A stretch of DNA of 64,000 nucleotides from an uncultured Microbacteriaceae bacterium (GTDB lineage: Bacteria; Actinomycetota; Actinomycetes; Actinomycetales; Microbacteriaceae). The notes under the pieces were generated by a model that saw nothing but the letters and a program-made list of their open reading frames with translations, was not told the origin of the DNA and did no database searches. Positions 7,497 through 16,814 of the stretch are shown here, piece by piece. Both the position numbers and the translations under genes were made by a program. Position 1 is the stretch's first letter, and the number at the start of each line of letters is the position of its first letter. The DNA lies in the NCBI GenBank assembly GCA_947487835.1, contig CANKXX010000003.1, positions 372,001-436,000 on the forward strand, given 5' to 3'.

Positions 7497-10016
7497 TCAG
7501 TCCCGCGTCGCCGTCGCGGTCCAGAGGGCGATCGAGCAGCTCGGCACGCCGCCCGCCGTGTTGAAGGTGCCGCCGACCCACAACCCGCTCTCGGGTCCCT
7601 GCGCGAGCGCCTCGACGCGTCGCACCCCGCGCTCCCCCCGGCCGATACCGCTGCCGAGCGCGGACCAGGATCCCGCCACCGGCTCGTACACCGCCGCCCC
7701 GGACGCCGCGATGGGTCCCGCCGCGCCGAACCAGCCGCCGATCACCACCTGGGTGCCGTCGACGGTCGTCAGCGCCATCACCGGCTCGTCGGTGCCGCCC
7801 GGCGTCTCCCAGCGGCCGTCGGTCGCGAAGTGCCAGACCGCGAGGTTGCGGGCCGAGAAGCCGAGCTGGACCGGGTCGCTGAGCTGGATCACGCCTGCCG
7901 TGTCGAAGGTTCCTCCCACGTACAGGTCGCCGCCGTGCACGTGCAGCGCACGGATGGTGCCCGGGCCGCTCGACTGCTGCACCCCGGCCAGCACGAGGTA
8001 CCCCGCCAGCGGATCGTCCGGCGCGATCTCAGCCTGGGTGTCGAACGCGGTCAACCCGTTGAGACCCCGGATCAGGTCGCGGCCGCCCGCGCGGAAGGCG
8101 TGGAACTTCCCGCCGATCACCAGGTGGCGGTCGCCGATGGCGGCGAGGCCGAGCACCGCGTCGTCGTATGCGGGGGCGTTGCCCAGTGCGCTCCAGGTCG
8201 ACGTCGCCGGGTCCCACGCCGCGACGCCGTTGGCCGCGGTCGTGCCCGCCGCGGAGAACCGGCCGCCGACGTACAGCCGGCCGCCCAGCACGGCGAGCGC
8301 ATACCCGGTGCCGTTGAGTCCGCTGCCGAGCGCTGACCACGCCGTGCCGTCCCAGCGGGCGATGTTGGCTGCGGTACCCGTCCCGGCCGCGGCGAAGGAT
8401 CCGGTCACGTAGAGGTCGCCGCCGAGCCGTGCCATCGCGTAGACCTGGGCGAGCGCGTTCACGCCCCGCAGCCCGTCGGCCATCGGCTGCCACTCCGACC
8501 CGGTCCAGGTCGCGATGGACCCGACGGTCACCGGCCCCGCCTGGTCGAAGTACCCACCCGCGACGACGCCGGTCTCCGCGGCGAGGAGCGCGTAGACGTT
8601 CCCGTCCGCGTAGGGGTCGTATGACAGGCCCTCGCCGAAGGTCTGCCAGCCGGAGTCGGTCCAGATGCCGCCGTAGGACAGCCGGAAGGCCCCGGAGTAC
8701 TGGAAGTCGCCGACCACCACCACGGAGTCGCCGTACGCGCCCAGACCGCGCACGACATTGTCGACGCCCTCGCCGGGGACCGACCATCCGGTGCCGTCGT
8801 GGACAGCCCAGTGGGACGCGGCCGCATTGCCTGCGGCCGTGAACTCCCCTCCCGCGTAGAGGCGGCCCCCGGCGAAGGCCAGCGCGAAGACGCCGGCGGT
8901 CGAGGCGTCGCCGAAGCGGAGGAACGCGCCGAGGGTGCCGTACGTGTCGCCCGCCAGGGTCGCGACTCCGGACGTGGCCACCGGCCCCGCGGAGGTGAAG
9001 GAGCCGCCGATGAACAGGGTCGCCGAAGCCTCGTCCACCGCGAGGCAGTCGACCGCCCCTACGAACTCGCCGCTCCGGATGCCCTCCCCGATCGCGCTCC
9101 AGGCGCCGGACCCGGGATCGAGCGCGGCGAGGGAGGACGCAGGCACGGATCCGGCCGCATCGAAGTAGCCGCCGACGTACACGCGTCCGCCCAGCACCGC
9201 GACGACCCGGCCCTCCCCCTGCCGGCCCAGGAAGCCGAGTCCGCCCTCGGGCGACGACCAGGCGCCCGTCCGGAGGTCGAGCACGGCGAAGCCGCGTGCC
9301 GGGACGGCCGCCGCGCCGCTGCCGACCGAGTCGAACACCCCGGCGACGTAGAGCCGCTGCCCGTCGCTGGCCAGACCGCGGACCGTCGCGATCGTCGGCG
9401 TCTCGCTGTTGGTGACGCCGCCCGCGACGGCGAACCAGGCGGTGCCGTCCCAGCGAGCGAGGTGGTTGGCCACGGCCGTGCCGCCCGCGATGGAGAAGTC
9501 GCCGCCGACGTACACGTCCTGCCCGACCACGGCGATGGCGTGCACGATGCCGTCGAGGCCCGCGCCCATCCGCTGCCAGGCGACACCGTCCCAGGCTGCG
9601 ATCCGGTTGTACGTGCCCTCGGGCATGCCCGCCATCGGCCCGGCGAAGTCGCCGCCGATGTAGACGGTATCTCCCGCGGCGGCGACCACCTCGGGACGGC
9701 TGCCCACGTTCGTCGCGCCGAAGCGGGTGGACCACGCCTCGTTCCCGCCCACCGGAGTAGCACCCGGCGCCGGGCCACCGACGACCTGCCCACCTTCTCC
9801 GGGAGCGGCGCCGAGCGGAGGCTGCGGGACCGGAGGGGCGGTGATCGGCGTGCCCGGTGGCGGTGGCGTCGCCACCTGCTGTCCGGCGGGTCCCGCTGAC
9901 CAGGCTGATCCGCCTGGTCCGGGGGCTCCGGCTGAACCTGCCAGCGACGGCAGCCCAGCCAGTAGCGGGAAGCCCGGCTGTCCGCTCTTCGCCGATCGAT
10001 CGTCTGTCTGTGTCAT
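7497..10016 (-). CDS. WDG/GGDF-repeat beta-propeller protein of unknown function, no signal peptide
   Basis: An 839-residue protein built of about a dozen imperfect repeats of roughly 50 residues. Their consensus is approximately LYVGGxFxxAGxxxxxxIAxWDGxxWxxxGxGL, as in Rax2-like or kelch-like propellers. Residues 1-95 are rich in proline, glycine and alanine (TPPPPGTPITAPPVPQPP) and contain no hydrophobic signal segment, so export by the usual routes is not predicted. ATG 10016 is chosen; a GTG two codons upstream is an alternative. It stands alone, divergent from lldR and convergent with the alcohol dehydrogenase. No catalytic motif is visible. A surface or scaffold role is possible, but function is not established. 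Confidence 0.85.
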   Translation of the reverse strand: MTQTDDRSAKSGQPGFPLLAGLPSLAGSAGAPGPGGSAWSAGPAGQQVATPPPPGTPITAPPVPQPPLGAAPGEGGQVVGGPAPGATPVGGNEAWSTRFGATNVGSRPEVVAAAGDTVYIGGDFAGPMAGMPEGTYNRIAAWDGVAWQRMGAGLDGIVHAIAVVGQDVYVGGDFSIAGGTAVANHLARWDGTAWFAVAGGVTNSETPTIATVRGLASDGQRLYVAGVFDSVGSGAAAVPARGFAVLDLRTGAWSSPEGGLGFLGRQGEGRVVAVLGGRVYVGGYFDAAGSVPASSLAALDPGSGAWSAIGEGIRSGEFVGAVDCLAVDEASATLFIGGSFTSAGPVATSGVATLAGDTYGTLGAFLRFGDASTAGVFALAFAGGRLYAGGEFTAAGNAAASHWAVHDGTGWSVPGEGVDNVVRGLGAYGDSVVVVGDFQYSGAFRLSYGGIWTDSGWQTFGEGLSYDPYADGNVYALLAAETGVVAGGYFDQAGPVTVGSIATWTGSEWQPMADGLRGVNALAQVYAMARLGGDLYVTGSFAAAGTGTAANIARWDGTAWSALGSGLNGTGYALAVLGGRLYVGGRFSAAGTTAANGVAAWDPATSTWSALGNAPAYDDAVLGLAAIGDRHLVIGGKFHAFRAGGRDLIRGLNGLTAFDTQAEIAPDDPLAGYLVLAGVQQSSGPGTIRALHVHGGDLYVGGTFDTAGVIQLSDPVQLGFSARNLAVWHFATDGRWETPGGTDEPVMALTTVDGTQVVIGGWFGAAGPIAASGAAVYEPVAGSWSALGSGIGRGERGVRRVEALAQGPESGLWVGGTFNTAGGVPSCSIALWTATATRD

Positions 10017-10142
10017 GAGCACCCTCGCTCCGAGACCGAAATGTGACGCGATTCTGCCACAGCGCCGTCACCGGGGGAACAGCCTCCGCTCGGGGACGAG
10101 AACCGGCGAGGAGCCGCGGCGTCGACCTGTCCGCTCGCCGCC

Positions 10143-10195
10143 TGGACGGCGCCCGCGCGGCTCGGTATGCTGTGGTCTGACCACAGGGTCTGACC
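10143..10195 (+). promoter_or_regulatory. lldR promoter with tandem LldR-type operators
   Basis: A -35 like TGGACG (10143-10148) and a -10 like TATGCT (10166-10171) are separated by 17 bases. Overlapping the -10 and extending downstream is the perfect palindrome TGTGGTCTGACCACA (10171-10185). It is followed at once by a second palindromic core GGTCTGACC (10187-10195). The core TGGTCTGACCA fits the TNGTNNNACNA consensus known for Corynebacterium LldR. The position fits autorepression of lldR-lldD, relieved by lactate. Confidence 0.82.
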
Positions 10196-10242
10196 ACACC
10201 CTCCCGCTTCGGCTGGAGAGCAGAACGACGCGAGGAGGCGGC

Positions 10243-11013
10243 ATGGCCGAGGACCGTCGCGCGTGGCGCCTCGTGCTGGAGTCCGTCGAGGGCGACCTGC
10301 TCTCCGGTCGCCTCTCGCCCGGCGACCGCCTCCCGCCCGAGCGCACCCTCGCGGCCGACCTCGGCGTCGGCCGGTCCAGCGTGCGCGAGGCCCTGCGGGT
10401 GCTCGAGGTGCTCGGCCTCGTGCGCACGGCCGTGGGCTCCGGGCCGAACTCCGGCGCCGTGATCGTGTCCCGGCCGAGCGGCGGGATGTCCGCCCTGCTC
10501 CGGCTGCAGGTCGCCGCGCACGGGTTCGCGGTGGAGGACATCGTGAAGACCCGCCTCACCCTGGAGACGGCGGTGGTCGCCGACCTCGCCGACACCGTGC
10601 AAGAGGGCGCATCCCCCACCATCGACCTCGCCCCGGCACGCGACCTGCTGGCGGCGATGGAGGCCCCCGGACTGACCGACGCGGAGTTCCTCGCGCTCGA
10701 CCAGCGGTTCCACCTTGCGCTTGCCGAGGCATCCGGCAACCAGGTGATCGTGGCCACCATGGCCGGGCTGCGCGACTCCATCGAGCACTACGTGCGCGTC
10801 GGCGCACGCCAGCTGCCGTCCTGGGCCGACACCTCCGCACGCCTGATGCGCGAGCACCGCGACATCCTCGCGGCCGTCGAACGCGGCGACGCGCCGGCCG
10901 CCCGCACGACCGTGCGCGAGCACATCTCCGGTTACTACGCCGAGACGAACCTGTCCCCCCGATCCCCGGAACTCACCCCGGACCGCACCGAGACCTCGGC
11001 TGACCTCAGCTGA
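10243..11013 (+). CDS. lldR: GntR/FadR-family regulator, LldR-like
   Basis: A 256-residue GntR regulator. The winged helix-turn-helix (about 10-75) reads [32 protein letters not shown] FadR-type FCD effector domain (about 95-235) has D[12 protein letters not shown] and a late His in REHRDIL that would bind a metal/ligand. It most likely represses itself and the lactate dehydrogenase gene that follows after 16 bases. ATG 10243 is supported by a GAGGAGG ribosome binding site. The upstream tandem TGGTCTGACCA operators are strong support for the LldR assignment; without them any FCD-type carboxylate sensor would be possible. Confidence 0.88.
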   Translation: MAEDRRAWRLVLESVEGDLLSGRLSPGDRLPPERTLAADLGVGRSSVREALRVLEVLGLVRTAVGSGPNSGAVIVSRPSGGMSALLRLQVAAHGFAVEDIVKTRLTLETAVVADLADTVQEGASPTIDLAPARDLLAAMEAPGLTDAEFLALDQRFHLALAEASGNQVIVATMAGLRDSIEHYVRVGARQLPSWADTSARLMREHRDILAAVERGDAPAARTTVREHISGYYAETNLSPRSPELTPDRTETSADLS

Positions 11014-11029
11014 GCAGAAGGAGACCACC

Positions 11030-12268
11030 ATGGTGGAGAGAAGAATTCCCAAACCGCGCGACCTTGCGCCGCTCATGCAGTTCAAGCCGCCGACCCTGAA
11101 CGCGAAGAAGCGCCGGCTCGCGGACGCGCTGACGATCGAGGACCTGCGCACGATCGCCAAGCGCCGCACGCCCAAGGCGGCGTTCGACTACACCGACGGC
11201 TCAGCCGAGGCGGAGCTGTCGCTGCGCCGTGCCCGCCAGGCATTCCGCGACATCGAGTTCCACCCCTCGATCCTGCGGGACGTCTCGAAGGTCGACACGT
11301 CGTCCACCGTGCTCGGCGGGCCGACCGCCATGCCGTTCGGTATCGCGCCGACGGGCTTCACCCGCATGATGCAGACCGAGGGCGAGGCGGCCGGCGCCTC
11401 GGCTGCGGGCGCCGCGGGGATCCCGTTCAGCCTGTCGACGATGGGCACCGCGTCGATCGAGGACGTCAAGGCCGCGAACCCGGACGGCCGGAACTGGTTC
11501 CAGCTGTACATGTGGAAGGACCGCGACCGCTCGATGGCCCTCGTCGACCGGGCGGCGAAGGCGGGCTTCGACACGCTGCTCGTCACGGTCGACGTGCCCG
11601 TCGCCGGCGCACGCCTGCGCGACACCCGCAACGGCATGACCATCCCGCCGACGCTGACCCCGAAGACGGTCATCAACGCGATCCCGCGACCGGCGTGGTG
11701 GATCAACTTCCTCACGACCGAGCCGCTCGCGTTCGCCTCGATCGACCGCTGGTCCGGCACGGTCGCGGAGCTGCTCAACACCATGTTCGACCCGACGGTC
11801 ACCTACGAGGACCTCGAGTGGATCAAGAGCCAGTGGCCCGGCAAGATCGTGGTGAAGGGCGTGCAGAACGTCGACGACGCCAAGCGCCTCGCCTCGATGG
11901 GCGTGGACGGCATCATCCTGTCAAACCACGGCGGCCGTCAGCTCGACCGCGCGCCGATCCCGTTCCACCTGCTGCCGGAGGTCGTGCGCGAGGTCGGGAT
12001 GGACACCGAGATCCATCTCGACACGGGCATCATGTCGGGCGCGGACATCGTCGCCTCCGTCGCGCTCGGGGCGAAGTTCACCCTCGTCGGCCGCGCGTAC
12101 CTGTACGGCCTCATGGCCGGCGGGCGCGAGGGGGTCGACCGCATGATCGCGATCCTCCGCGCCGAGATCGAGCGGACCATGCGTCTGCTCGGCGTGACGA
12201 GCCTCGAGGAGCTGAACCCGGGCCACGTCACCCAGCTCGAGCGCCTGGTGCCCCGCCCCCGCGCCTGA
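11030..12268 (+). CDS. lldD: FMN-dependent L-lactate dehydrogenase
   Basis: A 412-residue FMN alpha-hydroxy-acid dehydrogenase that oxidises L-lactate to pyruvate at the membrane, passing electrons to the quinone pool. Diagnostic motifs are [11 protein letters not shown] near the N-terminus, the FMN-binding Lys in VVKGVQ, the catalytic His in [10 protein letters not shown], and [11 protein letters not shown]. Length and motifs fit LldD; lactate oxidase or another hydroxy-acid oxidase cannot be fully excluded. It follows lldR by 16 bases with GAAGGAG before the ATG, so the two form an operon. The rhamnose operon upstream ends in lactaldehyde/lactate, a possible metabolic link. Confidence 0.92.
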   Translation: MVERRIPKPRDLAPLMQFKPPTLNAKKRRLADALTIEDLRTIAKRRTPKAAFDYTDGSAEAELSLRRARQAFRDIEFHPSILRDVSKVDTSSTVLGGPTAMPFGIAPTGFTRMMQTEGEAAGASAAGAAGIPFSLSTMGTASIEDVKAANPDGRNWFQLYMWKDRDRSMALVDRAAKAGFDTLLVTVDVPVAGARLRDTRNGMTIPPTLTPKTVINAIPRPAWWINFLTTEPLAFASIDRWSGTVAELLNTMFDPTVTYEDLEWIKSQWPGKIVVKGVQNVDDAKRLASMGVDGIILSNHGGRQLDRAPIPFHLLPEVVREVGMDTEIHLDTGIMSGADIVASVALGAKFTLVGRAYLYGLMAGGREGVDRMIAILRAEIERTMRLLGVTSLEELNPGHVTQLERLVPRPRA

Positions 12269-12310
12269 TCCGCCCCGCGAGCACCTACCCGCGTGAGCAC
12301 CCACACAAAC

Positions 12311-12373
12311 CGCTGAGGTGCCGGACTCGGTCCCTTCTCCCCTTCGGGAAGGACCGAGTGCGGCACCTCAGCG
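12311..12373. terminator. long hairpin terminator between convergent lldD and aldo/keto reductase
   Basis: CGCTGAGGTGCCG pairs with CGGCACCTCAGCG and continues into ACTCGGTCC/GGACCGAGT, giving about 22 paired bases with one mismatch and a pyrimidine-rich loop. TGTTTTA follows on the plus strand. It lies between two convergent stops and probably serves both. Confidence 0.85.
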
Positions 12374-12396
12374 TGTTTTAGCCCGCGTGGGAGCGG

Positions 12397-13428
12397 TTAG
12401 CGGCCGCCCTCGATCTTGCGGTGGCGCTGGGCGACGCCCGCCGTGCCGTAGGGGTAGTCGTCGATGCGCGGCGCCGACGCGTCGGTCAGGCGCTGCAGCT
12501 CCTCGGCGGAGAGGCCGAGGTCGACCGCGCCCATGTTGTCCTGCAGCTGCTTCACCGTGCGGGCGCCGAGGATGACGCTGGTGACGGCCGGCTGCGCGCC
12601 GAGCCAGGCCAGCGAGACCTGGGACGAGGATGCGCTGTGCGCCTCCGCGATCTCCTTCACCGCGTCCACGACGCGCCAGGTGCGCTCGTCGGCGTTGCGC
12701 GCCTCCCACGCCTCCATGCCGCGCTTCGGGTCCTCGCCCAGGCGGGTTGCGCCGGTCGGGGCGACGTCGCGCTCGTACTTGCCGCTCAGCCAGCCGCCCG
12801 CGAGCGGGGACCACGGCAGCAGGCCGATGCCCGCGTCGAGCGAGGCCGGCACGACCTCGTGCTCGATGTCGCGCACCAGCAGGTTGTACTGGGGCTGCAG
12901 CGTGACGGGCAGCTCCCAGCCGTGCGCCTTGGCCACGTGCACGGCCTTCGTGAGCTGCCAGCCGAGGAAGTTCGAGAAGCCGTAGTAGCCGATCTTGCCG
13001 GCGGACACGGCGTCGTCGAGGAACCGCAGGGTCTCCTCGATGGGCGTCAGAGCGTCCCACGCGTGCATCTGGTACAGGTCGATGTGGTCGACGCCGAGCC
13101 GCGTGAGCGACGCGTCGAGGGCGGTGCGCAGGTGGCGGCGCGAGATGCCGACGTCGTTGGGGCCGGAGCCCATCGGGAAGCGGCCCTTCGTGGCGAGCAC
13201 GACCTGCGCGGCCTCCGTCGGGTGGTCGGCGAGCCAGCGGCCGATGATCTCCTCCGAGATGCCCGTGCTGTAGACGTCCGCCGTGTCGAAGAACGTGCCA
13301 CCGCCCTCGACGAACGCGGTCATGATCTCGCCGGACGTCTCCTCGTCGGCCTCCGCGCCGAATGTCATCGTGCCGAGGCACTGGGCGGAAACGACAGCGC
13401 CGCTTCGTCCGAGAGTGCGGTATTCCAT
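12397..13428 (-). CDS. aldo/keto reductase
   Basis: A 343-residue NADPH-dependent aldo/keto reductase. The barrel opens with MEYRTLGRSG. Catalytic residues are visible as Asp-Tyr in FFDTADVYSTG, Lys in VLATKGRF and His in YQMHAWD. The C-terminal cofactor segment reads SVILGARTVKQLQDN. ATG 13428 is preceded on the minus strand by GGAGGAGAAC; the track's longer start is unnecessary. It is divergent from a sugar-type binding protein with about 230 bases between, so it may share the palindromic operator there. The physiological substrate cannot be told from sequence. Confidence 0.9.
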   Translation of the reverse strand: MEYRTLGRSGAVVSAQCLGTMTFGAEADEETSGEIMTAFVEGGGTFFDTADVYSTGISEEIIGRWLADHPTEAAQVVLATKGRFPMGSGPNDVGISRRHLRTALDASLTRLGVDHIDLYQMHAWDALTPIEETLRFLDDAVSAGKIGYYGFSNFLGWQLTKAVHVAKAHGWELPVTLQPQYNLLVRDIEHEVVPASLDAGIGLLPWSPLAGGWLSGKYERDVAPTGATRLGEDPKRGMEAWEARNADERTWRVVDAVKEIAEAHSASSSQVSLAWLGAQPAVTSVILGARTVKQLQDNMGAVDLGLSAEELQRLTDASAPRIDDYPYGTAGVAQRHRKIEGGR

Positions 13429-13602
13429 GGGTTCTCCTCCGTTGGATGGGTCGTGGACCGCGTCCGACGCTACTCCCGCGGCTCCCAGCACGGGCGATCA
13501 GGATTCGATCCGCGGCCGGTCGGTTCCGGTGCCGCAGGCGGCGGGATGCGACCGGCGGACCTCTTGCCCATTCTCCTCATCACCGATAGGTTCACTCACA
13601 TC

Positions 13603-13629
13603 TTTCGGAAGTATTCCGAAACCTTTCGG
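13603..13629. promoter_or_regulatory. palindromic operator upstream of the orphan binding-protein gene
   Basis: TTTCGGAAGTATTCCGAAA (13603-13621) is a perfect inverted repeat of 8 bases with a 3-base spacer. A further half-site TTTCGG follows at 13624-13629. It lies about 40 bases before the binding-protein start in the divergent region shared with the aldo/keto reductase. It is probably a repressor binding site; the regulator is not in the window. Confidence 0.65.
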
Positions 13630-13665
13630 CGGGGCTCGCCGCAGATCTGCGATGGAGCAACGATG

Positions 13666-15042
13666 ATGCTGACACCGACCAGGGCGAACAGACGCCGCGC
13701 CGCCATTGCCGTGACTGCCGTGGCCCTCGCCACGGCGAGCCTGGCCGCGTGCTCCAGCTCGGGCACCGGGACGGACGCGCCGGGGGCGGGCGACTCCGCG
13801 ACCTCCGGCACGGTGGACTGGTGGGGCTGGGTGCCCGAGCAGGCGGTGGCGCCGCTGTACATCGCGGAGTTCAACAAGGAGTTCCCCGACATCACCGTCA
13901 ACTACAAGAACTTCACCATCGCCGACTACCAGGCCGCGCTCCGCCCGGCGCTGGCGGCGTCCACGGGTCCCGACGTGTTCGATGTGGCCTCGGGAGCGAT
14001 GTTCGAGCAGTTCGGGCAGTACGGCGTCGACCTCACCCCCGATGTCGAGGAGGCCCTCGGCGACGACTGGGAGTCGAAGATCGCCCCCATCGGCGTGACG
14101 GCCTTCACCGACGACGAGGAGAAGCTGCGGGTCGTGCCGGTCGGGCTGGGCTTCGCCGGACCGCTCTGGATCAACCAGGATCTCTTCGACCAGTACTCGC
14201 TCACCCCGCCGACGACATTCGAGGAGTGGGCGGAGGTCTGCGCCACCTTCGAGTCGAACGGGATCGGCTGCTTCACGCAGGGCGCGTCGCAGGTTGCATT
14301 CAACCAGGACACGCTGCAGTCCATCGCCGACACGATCAACCCCGGGCTCTTCTCGAAGGCGACGACGGGTGAGGAGGAGTGGACGCACCCGGACCTTGTC
14401 ACGGCGTTCGATGCGTGGCAGTCCCTGTTCACCGACGGCATCATGCAGGACGGGGCACTGGGCGAGCAGCAGTACCCGGATGCGAACAACGGCTTCCTCT
14501 CCGGCAGGTTCGCCATGATCCACATGGGCTACTGGTACAGCCAGTACACGATCGAGGACCTCATGTCCTCCGCCATCGCGGCCGCCGGCGTGGCCGAGGC
14601 GAAGCCCTTCACCGTGGTGCCGATCGACTTCCCCGCCGCCGTGCGCGGAGGCACTCCGGGTGCGCTGTTCGGCAGCCCCGACTACGGCCTCGCCGTGAAC
14701 GACAAGTCGGACGCGAAGAACGCCGCGACCACCTTCGCGCTCTGGCTCTCGACAGCGGAGACCGGCCAGCAGATGGTGGCGGACTCCCTGGCCGATGTCC
14801 CGTCCCTCAAGGGCATCGCGCCGCAGCTCGACGGCCTCGTGAACCCCGAGGTCCAGCAGGCCGCGCTGGAGGATCTGATCACCGACGCCGCGAGCGTGAC
14901 CGAGGAGCGCCTGCTGTCCAACGCTCAGCTGGCCGACGCGATCGGTGCCGCGACCACGACGCTGGCATCGGGCGACGTGACTCCCGAGGAAGCTGCCGAG
15001 GCACTCCAGGAGGCGGCGGTGCAGGCCGGTGTCGAGTACTAG
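13666..15042 (+). CDS. extracellular solute-binding lipoprotein, sugar-type ABC transporter
   Basis: A binding lipoprotein of about 458 residues. It has a basic, hydrophobic signal ending in the lipobox LAAC, a Ser/Gly/Thr-rich linker, then a family 1 (sugar-type) binding fold (VDWWGWVPEQAVAPLYIAEFNKEFPDI, GRFAMIHMGYW). It would be anchored outside the membrane and deliver a substrate, probably a sugar, to permeases. ATG codons occur at 13663 and 13666; the second has better spacing to GGAG. No permease or ATPase gene adjoins it: the next gene is a cyclase-family enzyme. It is therefore an orphan, or works with permeases encoded elsewhere. Confidence 0.87.
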   Translation: MLTPTRANRRRAAIAVTAVALATASLAACSSSGTGTDAPGAGDSATSGTVDWWGWVPEQAVAPLYIAEFNKEFPDITVNYKNFTIADYQAALRPALAASTGPDVFDVASGAMFEQFGQYGVDLTPDVEEALGDDWESKIAPIGVTAFTDDEEKLRVVPVGLGFAGPLWINQDLFDQYSLTPPTTFEEWAEVCATFESNGIGCFTQGASQVAFNQDTLQSIADTINPGLFSKATTGEEEWTHPDLVTAFDAWQSLFTDGIMQDGALGEQQYPDANNGFLSGRFAMIHMGYWYSQYTIEDLMSSAIAAAGVAEAKPFTVVPIDFPAAVRGGTPGALFGSPDYGLAVNDKSDAKNAATTFALWLSTAETGQQMVADSLADVPSLKGIAPQLDGLVNPEVQQAALEDLITDAASVTEERLLSNAQLADAIGAATTTLASGDVTPEEAAEALQEAAVQAGVEY

Positions 15043-15145
15043 ACCGCGCCACTGATCCGCTGAGCGTCACAACGACCACGCGGTGCATGCACGGCACCGG
15101 ATGCAGCTCCCCCTCTTTTCCTCTACCGATCCTGAGCGGAACATC

Positions 15146-16105
15146 ATGACCGAACTGCCCGACTACGACCAGCTGCCCATCTCTCCCGACAAGCCGCCCC
15201 GGTCCGCATGGGGCGTCTGGGGCGACGACGACGAGCTGGGCGCGGTCAACCTGCTCACCCCCGACCGCGTTCTGGCGGGCGTCGCCTGCGTGCGGAAGGG
15301 GTCCACCTTCCCGCTCAACTGGGACCTCGAGATGCCGGATCCGCCGTTCTACGGACGAGGGCCCCTGAAGCACACCGTGGTCGACCAGGGCGACGGGCAG
15401 GACGACTTCTACGACAACTTCTATCCGCAGCAGTCGAGCCAGTGGGATGCGCTGTGCCACGTCGGCCACAGCGAGTACGGCTACTACAACGGTCGCACTC
15501 CCGCGGACTTCACGGGCAAGCCCGGTGCGAAGAACGGGGTCGAGCACTGGGCGAAGAAGGGCATCGTCGGCCGCGGCGTCCTGCTCGACGCCGCTCGGCA
15601 CTTCTCGGCAGCCGGCCGACCTCTGCACCCCACCCGGACGACCGACATCACCGTGCAGGATCTGCGGGACATCGCCGATGCGCAGGGGGTCGAGCTCCAG
15701 CAGGGCGACATCCTGCTGATCCGGACCGGCTGGATGGAGTGGTACGAGCAGACCAGCCCCGAGAAGCGCGCCGAGGTCGCACGGGTGGCACGCGCGCAGA
15801 CGCTGGAGGGGCCGGGCCTCGAGGCGAGCGAGGACATGGCGCGGTTCTTGTGGAACACGCACGTGGCGGGCGCGGCGACCGACACGTCGACGTTCGAGTC
15901 GTGGCCGCACCGGTTCCGACCGGGCGAGTACCTCCACATGGACGTCCTGGCGCTGCTCGGCATCCCCATCGGCGAGATGTGGTTCATGGAGTCGCTCGCG
16001 GCGGACTGCGCGGCCGACGGGGTCTACGAGTTCCTGCTCACGTCAGCACCGCTGAACAAGGTGGGCGGGGTCGGCTCGCCGCCTAACGCCATCGCCATCA
16101 AGTGA
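15146..16105 (+). CDS. cyclase-family metal-dependent hydrolase (kynurenine formamidase superfamily)
   Basis: A 319-residue protein of the Cyclase/formamidase superfamily. The metal-binding signature appears as SSQWDALCHVGHSEYGYYNG, followed by GRGVLLDAARH, GDILLIRTGW and the late WFMESLAADCA. Such enzymes hydrolyse amide or lactone bonds with a bound metal; members near 320 residues are often annotated only as cyclase-family proteins. ATG 15146 precedes MTELPDYDQLP; the longer track start has no ribosome binding site. It follows the orphan binding-protein gene by about 100 bases on the same strand, so they may be co-expressed and act on the same unknown substrate. Confidence 0.85.
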   Translation: MTELPDYDQLPISPDKPPRSAWGVWGDDDELGAVNLLTPDRVLAGVACVRKGSTFPLNWDLEMPDPPFYGRGPLKHTVVDQGDGQDDFYDNFYPQQSSQWDALCHVGHSEYGYYNGRTPADFTGKPGAKNGVEHWAKKGIVGRGVLLDAARHFSAAGRPLHPTRTTDITVQDLRDIADAQGVELQQGDILLIRTGWMEWYEQTSPEKRAEVARVARAQTLEGPGLEASEDMARFLWNTHVAGAATDTSTFESWPHRFRPGEYLHMDVLALLGIPIGEMWFMESLAADCAADGVYEFLLTSAPLNKVGGVGSPPNAIAIK

Positions 16106-16322
16106 TGCCGGACCGCTGCCGTCCTCCCCGGTGTTCCGCAGCATAAGCGCGCGGGGTCCCCTCACTCGCCTATGGATTCTAGGAACGGATAGCGGCGGCA
16201 TCTGCGGAATGGCGCCTCGCGCGCTGTGCAGCGCCCCCGGTTCTTCTCAGCGAACGCCCCAATAGGAGAAAGCGCGGGCATGAGCGGAGCGACCGGTGTT
16301 GAATGTCCGCTAACTTCTCGCT

Positions 16323-16709
16323 ATGACAATCATCAGGACTCCAAAGGCGGAGTCCGAGCCGAGTGACCAGAGTTCCGTCGAGGTCGCTCGTGACCACGGC
16401 CGCCAGGCCGTCGTGATGACCCGCGCGTCGCTAGTGATGTTCTGCGTGACCTGGGTAGGGATGTGGGGACCGGTCTATCTGGGGCTGCCCGCGCTGCTCC
16501 ACCTGTACCCCGTGTTCTTCGTCATGCTCCTACTGACCATCGTGTTCGCCGGCATCGCCCTCCGATACGCGAGGCTCGCTATCCGCGGCTACGAAGGACG
16601 TTCCCCGTACTCCGTCGTATGGAGCATTCTCGGCGCCATCACGATGCTCCTTCTCCCGTTACCGGCCATCTGGTTCGGAGACATGCCTCTCGCATTCTTC
16701 GTCGGCTAA
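16323..16709 (+). CDS. small membrane protein of unknown function
   Basis: A 128-residue protein with about 45 polar residues, then three predicted membrane segments (VMFCVTWVGMWGPVYLGLPALL, PVFFVMLLLTIVFAGIAL, VVWSILGAITMLLLPLPAIWF). I recognise no family. The region has noticeably lower GC and more varied codons (aga, cta, tcg mixtures) than its neighbours, which suggests recent acquisition. It stands alone between the cyclase gene and the broken DUF4259 gene. Confidence 0.65.
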   Translation: MTIIRTPKAESEPSDQSSVEVARDHGRQAVVMTRASLVMFCVTWVGMWGPVYLGLPALLHLYPVFFVMLLLTIVFAGIALRYARLAIRGYEGRSPYSVVWSILGAITMLLLPLPAIWFGDMPLAFFVG

Positions 16710-16814
16710 GAGAAGGGCATTGGGGACAGCGCTCTTAGGAGGACCGCAAGCTGCCTCGGATTTCCGTTGAGACGGACCTGACCCCGCACTAGGCGACGGT
16801 CACTCCCTGACTTC

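Noticed and set aside
8029-11175. 1,048-residue minus-strand ORF over the propeller gene and lldR
   Set aside because: Out-of-frame translation of the propeller repeats (Arg-rich) and antisense to lldR; no domain or start signal.
16740-16800. TGAGACGGACCTGACCCCGC stretch looking like an insertion-sequence end
   Set aside because: No matching inverted end, target duplication or transposase fragment nearby.
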